A DNA stretch of 64,000 nucleotides from Verrucomicrobiota bacterium (GCA_016235555.1 JACRKC010000085.1:1-64000), one strand, 5' to 3'. Positions 25,768-35,127 are shown, counted from the stretch's first letter. Notes: generated by a model from the sequence alone, not told the origin. Numbers and translations: made by a program.

Positions 25768-26328
25768 CGCAGCGTGTGGTAGCCAGAAAGACGGCCGAGG
25801 GGAAGCGCGGCTACTGCAATAACTCCGTAAATTATCGCCGCAACTGCCGTCCGGCGGCGAACTTATTTGACGGATGGCGGCGTGCGCCACCGCTTTCAGA
25901 GACTGCGGAATGGCGGCGGCGCGCCGGACACGATTCGCAACGCGCCAGGCGGGGTCGCGGGAGGGTGTAACAGGAAGTGCGGTCAGCCAGCTGTAGCGGC
26001 GGTCTGTGACCGCCGTCGAACCTCCAGCACTCCTCCGTCGGCGGTCACCGACCGCCGCTACAACCAAGGCATCCGTTTGCGGACCTCACTTCCTGCTACG
26101 CCAGTGACGGTGCGTTTTGAGACTGTAGGCCCGGCCGGTGGACGGGCTGCGGTCCGCCGACGAGCGGCGGCCCGACAAAGTCCAAACACGTCTCGCAACT
26201 GGTATAACCACCCGTTCACCGACACCCGCGACCGGGCGCCGGCCGGTTGACGAGTCCGTCAACATCATCATCAACGACAAGGTCTACGACTCGCCGGGCA
26301 AACACCGCGAAGACTATCCCGGCGCCGG
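25768..26328. repeat. Intergenic stretch with nested palindromic unit
   Basis: No gene is seen. An outer inverted repeat AGGAAGTG (about 25970) ... CACTTCCT (about 26090) encloses a unit with arms GTAGCGGCGGTCTGTGACCG and CGGTCACCGACCGCCGCTAC (about 26000-26062). A GC-rich inverted repeat (GGCCCGGCCGGTGGACGG region) follows. It should also contain the promoter of the CotH gene, which I cannot place. Confidence 0.6.
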
Positions 26329-27696
26329 CTACGTCGACGACCTGCTCTCGAGCCGCGGCACCTCGAAGCCCTTGCGATAGTCGCGGGTCAGGTAGGCGTT
26401 CACGCTCTCGTCCTTGAAGCGCTCGGCCTTCGCATCGAACTCGAGCGACCGGCCGACGCGGTAGGCGATGTTGCCGAGGTGGCAGTGGGCGCAGGAGACG
26501 TGCGCATCGAGCACCGACATCGGGGCGTCGGACTGTTTGCGCGAGCGCACGGCGTTGAGGAAGCGCTTGAAGGCATCGCCCTCGTCGTCGAGCGGCGCGT
26601 CGCCGGGCACGGGGATTTTTTCGCGCTGCGCCATCTTGCCTTGCTTGTAGGTGAAGAAGCCCTGGCCGACGACATACATGCCCTTCGTGCCGAAGAAACT
26701 GTTGCCGCAGTCGCCGCCGTCCATTTCTTGGAACGAGCCGAGATTGCGCACTTCGAACGTCATGATCGTGCCGTCCGCATAGGAGAACGTGGTGGCCTGG
26801 GTGTTCGGCGTCTGGCCGTCGTCGTCCATGCCGAAGCGTCCGCCGGCGCTGTGCACGCGGACTGGCATCCCGCGGTTGTGGCCCCAGCACGCGATGTCCA
26901 TCTGGTGCACGCCCTGGTTGCCGATCTCGCCGTTGCCGTATTGCCAGTTGTAGTGCCAGTCGTAGTGCACCCACATGCCGGGCTGGTTTTTCGCCTGGCC
27001 GCCGGCCTTGACGAAAAACTGCGTCTCCTGCGCCGGGCCCTGCCAGAGATTCCAGTCGATGTTGGCCGGCACCGGACCGGGCTTGCCGCGACCGATCGAG
27101 CCGCGGTTGCCGTTCTTGTAGACATAGCCGCGCGACTCGACGATCTGGCCGATGAAGCCCGAGTGGATGAGTTTCATGTCGCGGATGAGCTTCGGATTGG
27201 AGCGGCTCTGCGTGCCGTGCTGGACGATCTTCTTGTATTTTTCCGCGGCGGCCACGACCTGACGACCTTCGAAGACATTGTGCGACATCGGCTTTTCGAC
27301 GTAGACATCCTTGCCGCCCTGCATCGCGAGGATCGCCGCGAGCGTGTGCCAGTGGTTCGGCGTCGCGACCGTGATCACATCGATGTCCTTCGCGGCGCAG
27401 GCTTCGCGCAGATCGCGGAAGAGCGCCGGCGGCTTGCTGTCTTGCGCATCGGCGACCTGTTTGCCGCCGCGCGCGAGCACCGTGGCGTCGACATCGCACA
27501 GGCCGGCGACTTCGGAGTCGCCTTTCATCGAGGTGAACGCCTTGAGGTGCGAGCCGCCGCGGCCGTTGATGCCGACGGTGCAGACGCGCACGCGGTTGTT
27601 GGCGCCGATGACGGTGCCTTGGGCTTTCATGCCGGCGACGATGACGGCGGCGGCGGAGGAGCCGAGGAAGGTGCGACGAGTGAGCGGAGTATTCAT
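26329..27696 (-). CDS. Gfo/Idh/MocA family oxidoreductase, Tat-exported
   Basis: A 455-residue NAD(P)-dependent oxidoreductase-fold protein. The N-terminal twin-arginine signal is TRRTFLGSSAAAVIVAG. A Rossmann segment (VCTVGINGRGGSHLKAF), the EKP motif (VYVEKPMSHN) and a C-terminal DUF-type domain with HCHLGNIAYR follow. Many such exported members act on sugars or glycosides in Verrucomicrobia and Planctomycetes; the substrate is unknown. The start at 27696 opens the Tat signal. It is divergent from the hydrolase at 28015. Confidence 0.9.
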   Translation of the reverse strand: MNTPLTRRTFLGSSAAAVIVAGMKAQGTVIGANNRVRVCTVGINGRGGSHLKAFTSMKGDSEVAGLCDVDATVLARGGKQVADAQDSKPPALFRDLREACAAKDIDVITVATPNHWHTLAAILAMQGGKDVYVEKPMSHNVFEGRQVVAAAEKYKKIVQHGTQSRSNPKLIRDMKLIHSGFIGQIVESRGYVYKNGNRGSIGRGKPGPVPANIDWNLWQGPAQETQFFVKAGGQAKNQPGMWVHYDWHYNWQYGNGEIGNQGVHQMDIACWGHNRGMPVRVHSAGGRFGMDDDGQTPNTQATTFSYADGTIMTFEVRNLGSFQEMDGGDCGNSFFGTKGMYVVGQGFFTYKQGKMAQREKIPVPGDAPLDDEGDAFKRFLNAVRSRKQSDAPMSVLDAHVSCAHCHLGNIAYRVGRSLEFDAKAERFKDESVNAYLTRDYRKGFEVPRLESRSST

Positions 27697-28014
27697 GGGG
27701 TAGCGTTGGTTGGAGGAATAGGTGGGGTGGTGGCGGGCCTAACTGCGACGGCGTGGAGTAGACGCTGGGGGCGACCGAAGCGTTGCGCGGATCCGGGACG
27801 CAAGCAACCTCCCAATCGGGCCGCGCCGAGGGCGGGTTTTGACCACGGCTTTCCGGTTTGTTTTCGTAACTGCAGGTCAGCTTGCTTGCGAGCGCGGTTT
27901 GGCGCGCGCCAGCGCGCTGGACTACGCGGGAACAATTGGTGCATCCAAACCGGAAAGCGGTGGGGTTTTGACACCCGTGGGATTGGCGGGCTGGCTCAGG
28001 CGAACCCCAACGAT
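27697..28014. other. Divergent intergenic region
   Basis: The 318 bases between the divergent Gfo/Idh and hydrolase genes show no gene. There is an inverted-repeat-like pair around 27840-27960: TTGACCACGGCTTTCCGGTTT near the left, AAACCGGAAAGCGGTGGGG near the right. It is probably another repeat unit. Promoters could not be placed. Confidence 0.35.
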
Positions 28015-30351
28015 ATGATCTGCCCCATTGCCCGCGGAGCCTGGAGTCGAATCGGCGTTCTGGCCGGCTGGAGTGCGCTGGGTCTTTTCGCGCAGACCGA
28101 CGGCGCGTTGCCCGGAACGTCAGCGCTCGTCGACTCGGGCGATTTTTCCGCCCGGATGGTCGCGGGGATCGATCGCTTCCTGGATCAGCAAACGGAGCTG
28201 GCGGCGAGGGACCGGGCGGTGTTTTGGGAACGAGATCCCGCCTCGGGAGAGATCCGCGCCCAAACGATTGCGCGCAACCGCGAGCGGCTGCGCACGATCA
28301 TCGGTGCGGTCGATCGCCGCGAACCGGTCAACGTGCTCGAACTCGCAAGCGACACGTCGCACGCGGCCCGGCTCGCCGATCACCCGGCCTATGAGGTTTT
28401 CGCGGTTCGCTGGCCGGTGTTTGATGGGGTGTTCGGCGAAGGGCTGTTGCTGCAACCGAAAGGGACGGCCGTGGCGAATGTCGTGGTGGTGCCGGATGCT
28501 GATCAGCCGCCGGAGATCCTGACGGGGCTGGCGGCAGGCTTGCCCGGATCGAACCAAATAGCGCGCCGGCTGGCCGAGCGCGGATGTCGCGTGATCGTGC
28601 CGACGCTGGTGAGCCGCGAGGCGACCTGGTCGGGGATTCCCGGCAAGCCGACCAACCTGCCGCATCGGGAGTGGATCTATCGGCAAGCCTACGAGGTCGG
28701 CCGCCACATCGTCGGCTACGAAGTGCAGAAAGTGCTGGCCGCGGTGGATTGGCTCGAGCGGCAGGGCGGTCCGATCGGTGTGGCCGGATATGGCGAGGGT
28801 GGGTTGCTGGCGTTTTACGCGGCCGCCCTTGACCAACGGGTGCAGGCCACGCTGGTCAGCGGCTATTTCGATGCGCGGGAGCGGCTGTGGCGCGAGCCGA
28901 TCTACCGCAACGTGGTTTCGTTGCTGCGTGAATTCGGCGACGCGGAGATCGCCGCGCTCATCGCGCCGCGAGCTTTCGTGGTGGAGCACAGCGTGGCGCC
29001 GCGGGTCGACGGGCCGCCCGCGCCGGGTGGCGGCCGGCGGAATATCGCGGCTCCCGGCCGGATCGCGACGCCGGAACTCGCCTCGGTTCGCCTCGAGTTC
29101 GAGCGGGCCAAGTCGCTGCTCGGGGAAAAGCTCGCGGCTCGATGCGAGTTTGTCGCGGATGCCGCGGGCCCATGGGCGAATCCGTTTTCCGAGCCGGCGC
29201 AACGCGCTTTCATGGCCGCGCTCGGACTTTCTGGCGCGTCGTCGGCACCGTCGGGTGACGTATCCATTTTGGGTGCGGTGGAGGTGGCCGGGCGTCAGCG
29301 CCGGGCGGTCAAGCAGCTGGAAAACCACACGCAGCATCTGGTGCAACGCAGCGAAGGGCGGCGGCTGGAGACGTTTTGGAATCCGATCAAGGCCGCGAGC
29401 GTCGCCGAGTGGGAGCAGCCGCTGCCGGAGTTGAAACGGAGATTTTGGGAAGAGGTGATCGGAAAGTTTCCGGTGCCGACGCTGCCGGCGAATCCGCGGG
29501 CGCGGCGCGTGACCGCGACGGAAAAGTTCACCAGCTACGAGGTCGTCCTCGACGTGTGGCCCGGTGTGTTTGCGTGGGGGCTGCTGCAGGTGCCCAACGA
29601 TCTCCGGCCCGGCGAGCGGCGGCCAGTGGTGGTCTGCCAGCACGGACTCGAAGGACTGCCGGCGGACTGCGTGACGCAGGATGCGACGACGCGCGCGTTT
29701 CAGGCCTACCAGGGATTCGCGGCGACGCTGGCGGAGCGCGGCTTCATTACGTTTGCCCCGCACAATCCGTATCGCGGTCAGGACGCGTTTCGCGTGCTCC
29801 AGCGGAAGGCCAACCCGCTCGGGAAATCGCTGTTCTCGATCATCCTCGCGCAGCACGAGCGCATCCTCGACTGGCTCGACGAGCTGCCGTTTGTCGACGC
29901 CGGGCGCATCGCGTTCTACGGGCTGAGCTACGGCGGCAAGACGGCAATGCGGGTGCCCGCGGTGCTCGATCGTTACTGCCTCAGCATCTGCTCGGGCGAT
30001 TTCAACGAGTGGGTGCGCAAGAACGCCGCGACCGACTACCCGGGCAGCTATCTGTTCGCGCCGGAATACGAGATCTTCGAGTGGGATCTCGGGCACACCT
30101 TCAACTACGCCGAGATGGCCGCGCTGATCGCACCGCGACCGTTCATGGTCGAGCGCGGCCACCGCGACGGCGTGGGCACCGACGAGTGGGTGGCCTACGA
30201 GTTCGCGAAAGTCCGCCGCTTCTACACGCGCCTCGGAATCGCCGACCGCGCCGAGATCGAGTTTTTCGACGGCCCGCACACCATCAACGGCCGCGGGACG
30301 TTCGAGTTTCTGCACCGCCACCTGCGATGGCCGGCGCGCAGCGCCCGGTGA
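28015..30351 (+). CDS. Exported double alpha/beta-hydrolase-fold protein
   Basis: A 778-residue protein with a hydrophobic N-terminal segment (RIGVLAGWSALGLFAQ), probably a signal, and two alpha/beta hydrolase folds. The first has an elbow GYGEGG (near residue 258), where the nucleophile position of G-x-S-x-G is Gly. The second has GLSYGGK with Ser638 and a late His755 (GPHTIN), so it could be active. The family resembles dienelactone hydrolase/acetyl-xylan-esterase-like proteins. The start at 28015 is the last ATG before the signal-like stretch; the open frame extends far upstream antisense to the oxidoreductase gene and is not coding there. Polysaccharide or ester degradation is inferred. 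Confidence 0.82.
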   Translation: MICPIARGAWSRIGVLAGWSALGLFAQTDGALPGTSALVDSGDFSARMVAGIDRFLDQQTELAARDRAVFWERDPASGEIRAQTIARNRERLRTIIGAVDRREPVNVLELASDTSHAARLADHPAYEVFAVRWPVFDGVFGEGLLLQPKGTAVANVVVVPDADQPPEILTGLAAGLPGSNQIARRLAERGCRVIVPTLVSREATWSGIPGKPTNLPHREWIYRQAYEVGRHIVGYEVQKVLAAVDWLERQGGPIGVAGYGEGGLLAFYAAALDQRVQATLVSGYFDARERLWREPIYRNVVSLLREFGDAEIAALIAPRAFVVEHSVAPRVDGPPAPGGGRRNIAAPGRIATPELASVRLEFERAKSLLGEKLAARCEFVADAAGPWANPFSEPAQRAFMAALGLSGASSAPSGDVSILGAVEVAGRQRRAVKQLENHTQHLVQRSEGRRLETFWNPIKAASVAEWEQPLPELKRRFWEEVIGKFPVPTLPANPRARRVTATEKFTSYEVVLDVWPGVFAWGLLQVPNDLRPGERRPVVVCQHGLEGLPADCVTQDATTRAFQAYQGFAATLAERGFITFAPHNPYRGQDAFRVLQRKANPLGKSLFSIILAQHERILDWLDELPFVDAGRIAFYGLSYGGKTAMRVPAVLDRYCLSICSGDFNEWVRKNAATDYPGSYLFAPEYEIFEWDLGHTFNYAEMAALIAPRPFMVERGHRDGVGTDEWVAYEFAKVRRFYTRLGIADRAEIEFFDGPHTINGRGTFEFLHRHLRWPARSAR

Positions 30352-30820
30352 TGTGACTGCGCCGGCGCAAATCAGGATTTGGACACGTGATGAGCATAGC
30401 CCGTTGTTGCACCGACTGGGTGAAAACCCGGCGGCATTCGTTCAGTCGCGCGAAGCGTAGCGGAAACCATGAGGTTTTCGTGGGATTTGGCCCGCGTTTG
30501 GGCGAAAAGCTCACGCTTTCCGCTACAACCGCCACGTCTTCCTACCGCGGGAGCTGCAAACAAAGGAGAAGGAGGCAGAATCACCGCGGATAACGCGGAT
30601 CAAGGCAGAGGCTGCGCGGAATTATCGGCGCCATCGGCGTAATCCGCGGTCAAAAAATTCCGGGCTCTGGAAATCGTCGCAGCATGCGACGAAATGAACA
30701 GATCGTAATACACCGTCTGTTCAGCGCTGGGTTTTGCCCGGTCTTGGCAACGCCGGCGCGCACTTCGGCTCTTGCCACGCCAGTGGGGGCGGCGAGTAGT
30801 TGTCGCCACGCTCCAGCACG
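30352..30820. other. Intergenic region upstream of cytochrome c gene
   Basis: No gene is seen. At about 30589-30655 there is an inverted repeat built from TCACCGCGGATAACGCGGAT and the complementary TAATCCGCGGTCA, another dispersed repeat type. The remainder is featureless and should include the promoter of the cytochrome gene. Confidence 0.4.
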
Positions 30821-31891
30821 ATGAAATTTCCCCTTCCCCTGACCTTGCTCGTGGCCGGTGTTGCGGCCGTCGCGTCGTCGGCGGCCCGGGCGGCCGATGC
30901 CGATGGGCCGTGGTGGGCCTACGGTTTTTTCGGGCCGCCGGCACCCGGCGAGAAAGCCAAGCCGCCGGTCCCATCGGTTATCGGTCTACGTCCGGGTGAA
31001 AACGAAGTCGAAGCCACGAGGCCCCGCCGGGTCGACGGCAGCGCGCGGACATTCTCGCTGATCGGCATTCGCAACCGGATGGACGTGGTCGACTGGTTTC
31101 CCGACGAGCACCCGCCGATGCCGCGCATCATCAAGCACGGCTCACCCAGCCTGGGGGACAAGGCCTACGGTTGTGCGCTCTGCCACATGCCGCACGGGCG
31201 GGGCCGGCCGGAAAACGCCCCGGTGAGCGGATTGCCGCCGGCGTATTTCATCCGGCAGATGCAGGATTTCCGGAGCGGCCTGCGCAGCTCGAGCGAACCG
31301 CGCAAGGCCAACGCGCTGCTGATGGTCGCGCTCGCGCAGGCGATGACCGACGAGGAAATCCGGGAGGCCGCCGAATACTACGCCCAGGTGCCGGCCACGC
31401 CGTGGGTGCGCGTCGTCGAGACGGACATGGTCCCGCAGGTGAAGCCGACGGGGGCGCGCCTCTTTCTGCCGATCGAGGATGCGCCCAAGGAGCCGATCGG
31501 CATGCGTATCATCGAGGTGCCGGAAAACGTGGAGCAGTTCGAGATGGCGAATCCGCACGCCAACCTGCTCGCCTACGTGCCGGTCGGGAGCATCAAGAAA
31601 GGCGAAGTGCTTGTGACCACGGGTGGCGCCACCGTCGTCAACGGCGAGACGGTCCCCGGGAAGACGATCGCATGCACGATCTGCCACGGCCCTGATTTGA
31701 AAGGCATGGGCGAATTCCCGCCGATCGCGGGCCGCTCCCCGAGCTACCTCGTGCGGCAGATGAACGACATGAAGAATGGAACGCGAAAATCGCCGTATTC
31801 GCTGACGATGCTGCCCGCCGTGGTGAATCTGACCAACGAGGATTTCGTGAACATCGCGGCGTATGTGAGCTCGCGGCCGGGAGGTAACTGA
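30821..31891 (+). CDS. Dihaem c-type cytochrome
   Basis: A 356-residue exported protein with signal peptide MKFPLPLTLLVAGVAAVASSAARA and two haem c attachment sites, CALCH (from C118) and CTICH (from C285). Each begins a cytochrome c-like half with downstream Met candidates. It is therefore a periplasmic electron carrier or the cytochrome part of a dehydrogenase. No oxidase or dehydrogenase gene lies beside it in the window. The start at 30821 opens the signal peptide. Confidence 0.88.
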   Translation: MKFPLPLTLLVAGVAAVASSAARAADADGPWWAYGFFGPPAPGEKAKPPVPSVIGLRPGENEVEATRPRRVDGSARTFSLIGIRNRMDVVDWFPDEHPPMPRIIKHGSPSLGDKAYGCALCHMPHGRGRPENAPVSGLPPAYFIRQMQDFRSGLRSSSEPRKANALLMVALAQAMTDEEIREAAEYYAQVPATPWVRVVETDMVPQVKPTGARLFLPIEDAPKEPIGMRIIEVPENVEQFEMANPHANLLAYVPVGSIKKGEVLVTTGGATVVNGETVPGKTIACTICHGPDLKGMGEFPPIAGRSPSYLVRQMNDMKNGTRKSPYSLTMLPAVVNLTNEDFVNIAAYVSSRPGGN

Positions 31892-31911
31892 GCTGCGCGT
31901 GTCCAGGTCGG

Positions 31912-32201
<290 letters not shown>

Positions 32202-32208
<7 letters not shown>

Positions 32209-32648
32209 TTTGCAGCCTTCGGATCAAAGCCCACTACAACAGGAAGTCCAACTACTGGAAGACGATCCACGGTTATCCGGCACTGCCCCAAACCGTAGGC
32301 GAACACGTCCGCAAGCGCCGGCTCGATCTTGGTCTTGGCCAGCGAGAGGCAGCCGCGCGCATCGGCGTCCACATTGAAACGCTCAAGTTTTGGGAACATG
32401 GGGTTTTGAAACCGGCCATCGCCACCATGCCGAAAGTGCTCGCATTTCTCGGAACGAATCCGCTGCCCAAACCGACCACGTTTGCTCAGCGCCTCGTTCA
32501 TCACCGTATTTGCCACGGACTGCGCCAAGAGGAGCTTGCCGCGCACCTTCGCATCAACCCAAGCACGCTGGGTCGCTGGGAGGCAGGCTATTTGCCGCCG
32601 CCAGTTCGCATGCGGGAAGTTGAAGCGATGCTTGCGGTCAAATCCTAA
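32202..32648 (+). CDS. Helix-turn-helix protein, double XRE-like
   Basis: A 148-residue DNA-binding protein with two successive HTH segments: [34 protein letters not shown] (about 32-65), then [34 protein letters not shown]. Each has the Xre/Cro pattern. Regulatory role and target are unknown. The start is uncertain because the first residues may be sequence derived from the rearranged YjbQ locus. It sits between the two inverted YjbQ copies. Confidence 0.75.
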
Positions 32649-32683
32649 GCTCGCGCATCCTTCCGTCGCGATTGCACACGACG

Positions 32684-33103
32684 ATGAAATCCTACCGCAA
32701 GGAACTTTGGTTTGAAGTGCCCACCCGGCGCGCGTTCGTCAACATCACGCCAAAGGTAGCCGAGGCGTTGCGCGAAAGCGGAGTGAGTGAGGGGCTTTGC
32801 CTCGTCAATGCGATGCACATCAGCGCATCGGTTTTCATCAACGACGATGAATCAGGGCTCCACGCTGATTTCGAGCGTTGGCTCGAAAAGCTCGCACCGG
32901 AAAAACCGCACAGCGCCTACGATCACAACCGCACCGGCGAGGACAACGCCGACGCGCACCTTAAGCGCACCGTGATGGGTCGCGAAGTTGTCGTGGCGGT
33001 GACCGCCGGCAAACTCGACTTCGGCCCGTGGGAGCAGATTTTCTACGGCGAGTTCGACGGGCGAAGGCGGAAGCGCGTGCTCGTGAAAATCGTCGGGGAG
33101 TGA
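32684..33103 (+). CDS. YjbQ/UPF0047 family protein
   Basis: The intact family member, 139 aa: [55 protein letters not shown] and [13 protein letters not shown]. The family is a small beta-rich fold with weak thiamine-phosphate-synthase-like activity reported for some members; the role here is unknown. The start at 32684 follows HTH gene 32202 by 35 bases in the same direction. Confidence 0.88.
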   Translation: MKSYRKELWFEVPTRRAFVNITPKVAEALRESGVSEGLCLVNAMHISASVFINDDESGLHADFERWLEKLAPEKPHSAYDHNRTGEDNADAHLKRTVMGREVVVAVTAGKLDFGPWEQIFYGEFDGRRRKRVLVKIVGE

Positions 33104-33117
33104 CCCGGTTTTGTGGC

Positions 33118-33363
33118 TTACTCGACTTCGGTTCCAACGGCCGTTTGGTGAGGCTTGAGAAATGTCCGGATCAATGCCTCGCGCCCGCAGACCGTGACGC
33201 CCGGAAATCTCTTGAACCAATCCCCCGCTGGCACGGTTGGATTGCTTTCGACCCAACGCAAAACTTGCTGGAGATGCTCCAGTGTTATTTCACGTTCGCG
33301 CATCCTCCGCAAGAGGTGCTGGAGCAACTCCGGCGGTATGCTCGACCGTTGGATTTTAGGCAT
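33118..33363 (-). CDS. Small hypothetical protein downstream of HTH gene
   Basis: An 81-residue protein, MPKIQRSSIPPELLQHLL... with GDWFKRFPGVTVCGREALI. I do not recognise a named family. Its start overlaps the end of the HTH gene at 33356-33718 by eight bases, so the two are translationally coupled. Position and size would fit the second member of a toxin-antitoxin-like pair, but this is inference. Confidence 0.6.
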   Translation of the reverse strand: MPKIQRSSIPPELLQHLLRRMREREITLEHLQQVLRWVESNPTVPAGDWFKRFPGVTVCGREALIRTFLKPHQTAVGTEVE

Positions 33364-33718
33364 GCCTGAACGGTTTACCGTAGTAACCTTCGAGAAATTC
33401 TTTCTCTAGGCGAGCAGCTTCCTTTTCGTCGCTTGTCTCAGCATATTTTTTCGCAATCGGTTCGAGTCTCGAAAGCGGCAGCGGTTTGACTGAGATTTCA
33501 AATTCGAGATTCAACGCATCGGCTGCTTTCGCCATCGTGTTGAGAGTGATGGCGGTGTTTTTCCCGTCGAGGAGTCGGCGAATCGACTGCCGGCCAGTTT
33601 TGATTTTCTTCGCAAAGGCGCTGATGCTCATCTGTTCAGCACTGAGCTTCCGCTTAATCGCTGTCGCGAGTGTTTTCTTTGCTCGAAAGGCCATCACTTG
33701 ACTCATGTCGGCACTCAT
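33356..33718 (-). CDS. HTH XRE-family small regulator, antitoxin-like
   Basis: A 120-residue protein with a central HTH (MSISAFAKKIKTGRQSIRRLLDGKNTAITLNTMAKAADAL) and a charged C-terminal tail (YAETSDEKEAARLEKEFLEGYYGK). This is the pattern of HigA/XRE antitoxins or small repressors. Alternative starts lie four or eight codons downstream. It is the first gene of a two-gene unit with 33118-33363. Confidence 0.75.
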   Translation of the reverse strand: MSADMSQVMAFRAKKTLATAIKRKLSAEQMSISAFAKKIKTGRQSIRRLLDGKNTAITLNTMAKAADALNLEFEISVKPLPLSRLEPIAKKYAETSDEKEAARLEKEFLEGYYGKPFRHA

Positions 33719-33788
33719 GGCTCATTTTTGAGCCATGTCAAGACGGAGCGAGAAACGCCGGGTGAAGGCGTCTTTCAATCGTGTTCCA

Positions 33789-33797
33789 TGCTAAACT
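33789..33797 (+). promoter_or_regulatory. Extended -10 promoter giving leaderless start of 33804 gene
   Basis: TG at 33789-33790, then C, then TAAACT at 33792-33797. If the last base of the hexamer is -7, +1 is 33804, exactly the A of the ATG. No consensus -35 is present, which an extended -10 does not need. Confidence 0.6.
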
Positions 33798-33803
33798 ATC
33801 GTC

Positions 33804-34538
33804 ATGGAATTTCTGACCATTCATGAGCTGTCGCGCCAGTTCGACATCCCCTCTCGGGTGATCCGCTACCGGCTGCGCCAGCTTGTGCAGGCCGGCAAAT
33901 TCATTGAAAACACTGACTATCGCCGCGACGATTTTATCGACGATCAGCATTTCGTTTGGCAGGTCAATGCACTCAGTTTTATGCGCGAGACGGGGCTAAA
34001 GCTCGCCCCCAAACCACGAGTGCCACAAAGCGCTGTTACCAAGGAGCAGCCGGTTGTTAACGGCGCCGGTAACCAAGCGACGACACTGGTTGACGAATCG
34101 GTTACCAAGTTGCCGCCGGTTGTTCACCAACCACCGGGCGCTGATACTAAAACCACGCCCCCACCGGAACCGAAGCCCACCGCGCTCGGTTTGGAACGCG
34201 AAATGATCGACCTGCTCAAAGATCAGGTGCGAGTGAAGGATGGTCAGATTCGCGAGCTGACCGAGCAAAACCACAGCCTCAGCGATACGAACCTGAAACT
34301 CATGGGCCAAACCGTGAAGCAGGCGGATGAGATTCAAAACCTGCTCCGCCTGACCGGCGGCAAGACCGACTTGTCCGAGTTCGTGACCAAGGATGGTCAC
34401 CAACCGCACGAATCGGTTAACCACGTTGATAACAAAACGACTCTACCTGATAACAATACTGGCAACCAAAACGACGCGGTCGGTAGCCATGCTGGTAACC
34501 ACAGCGCCACCGACCGGCCGATACCGCGCGCCGCTTGA
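33804..34538 (+). CDS. HTH protein with coiled coil, plasmid-type
   Basis: A 244-residue protein. The N-terminal about 65 residues form a helix-turn-helix-like unit (TIHELSRQFDIPSRVIRYRLRQLV). A Pro/Thr linker follows, then a coiled coil at about 130-190 (EMIDLLKDQVRVKDGQIRELTEQN) and a low-complexity Asn/His/Asp-rich tail. It may be a partition, replication-control or regulatory protein of the mobile element; I recognise no family. The start at 33804 agrees with the predicted transcription start. The DNA of the linker and tail contains many GGTNACC-like motifs. Confidence 0.7.
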   Translation: MEFLTIHELSRQFDIPSRVIRYRLRQLVQAGKFIENTDYRRDDFIDDQHFVWQVNALSFMRETGLKLAPKPRVPQSAVTKEQPVVNGAGNQATTLVDESVTKLPPVVHQPPGADTKTTPPPEPKPTALGLEREMIDLLKDQVRVKDGQIRELTEQNHSLSDTNLKLMGQTVKQADEIQNLLRLTGGKTDLSEFVTKDGHQPHESVNHVDNKTTLPDNNTGNQNDAVGSHAGNHSATDRPIPRAA

Positions 34539-34550
34539 GCCCGGCAACTT

Positions 34551-34580
34551 TTGACTTCCGCGTCGTCGTAGTGGTATTAT
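34551..34580 (+). promoter_or_regulatory. Promoter of hicBA
   Basis: TTGACT (34551-34556), 18-base spacer, TATTAT (34575-34580) with TGG just before it. Predicted +1 is 34587, one base before the ATG at 34588, so the hicB message would be virtually leaderless. Confidence 0.7.
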
Positions 34581-34587
34581 GAGACGT

Positions 34588-34830
34588 ATGGAAAGATCAT
34601 ATACCTACACGGTGAGGCTCCATAAGGCCGAGGAAGGTGGCTACGTTGTCACCGTGCCTGCGTTGCCCGGCTGCCAGACCCACGGCAATACCTACGAAGA
34701 AGCGCTATCGCACGCCAAAGAAGCGATCCAAGGTTTTGTCGAAACCCTCCAAAAGCTAGGCCGTCCCGTGCCCGTCGAAAGCCCCGTCAGCACGCTGCAT
34801 TTGCAGGTGCGATTACCGATGCTGGCATGA
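34588..34830 (+). CDS. hicB: HicB-type antitoxin
   Basis: The antitoxin of a hicBA pair, 80 aa, with the HicB-like fold (YTVRLHKAEEGGYVVTVPALPGCQTHGNTYEEALSHAKEAI). No C-terminal DNA-binding extension is evident. The start at 34588 is chosen from the predicted promoter (34551-34580); the in-frame ATG at 34579 would lie partly within the -10 box. The last four bases overlap the hicA start (ATGA). Confidence 0.88.
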   Translation: MERSYTYTVRLHKAEEGGYVVTVPALPGCQTHGNTYEEALSHAKEAIQGFVETLQKLGRPVPVESPVSTLHLQVRLPMLA

Positions 34831-35051
34831 CTCGGCTGCCGACGCTCAATGCGCGGCAGGTTGTTCAAGCGCTAAAACGCGCCGGGTTTGTCGAGCAGCA
34901 CCAGCGGGGAAGTCATCTCTATTTTTCGCACCTCACCAACGGCCGCGTGACCACCGTGCCGATCCATCCCGGCGATCTATCGCGCCGGCTCGTGCGGCAA
35001 ATCATCCAGCAGGCCGGTTTGTCCGAAAAAGAGTTAAGCGCGCTGCTTTGA
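34827..35051 (+). CDS. hicA: HicA-type mRNA interferase toxin
   Basis: The toxin of the pair, 74 aa, with a dsRBD-like fold: ALKRAGFVEQHQRGSHLYF with the conserved GSH active-site His, VPIHPGDLSRRLVRQIIQQAG. HicA cleaves mRNA when free of HicB. The order is antitoxin first, with a 4-base ATGA overlap, which couples toxin translation to hicB. On a mobile element such a pair would stabilise it. Confidence 0.9.
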   Translation: MTRLPTLNARQVVQALKRAGFVEQHQRGSHLYFSHLTNGRVTTVPIHPGDLSRRLVRQIIQQAGLSEKELSALL

Positions 35052-35115
35052 GCGCGCGGGCAGGGAAGGGGTTTATCCCCAGCCACGACAACGTGCGTTC
35101 CGCGTTTTTACGCGG

Positions 35116-35121
35116 TAGAAT
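35116..35121 (+). promoter_or_regulatory. -10 box giving leaderless start of 35128 gene
   Basis: TAGAAT at 35116-35121 ends six bases before the ATG, so predicted +1 is 35128 itself. The preceding bases are CGG, not TGn, and no good -35 is seen. Confidence 0.5.
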
Positions 35122-35127
35122 AACTCC

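Noticed and set aside
22423-25782. 1119-codon plus-strand frame opposite the CotH/LTD gene
   Set aside because: Translation is Gly/Ala/Arg/Glu-rich with no family, as expected for the antisense of a GC-rich gene.
26479-28014. Very long upstream extension of the hydrolase frame
   Set aside because: It runs antisense to the well-supported Gfo/Idh gene. A signal-like start at 28015 explains the protein.
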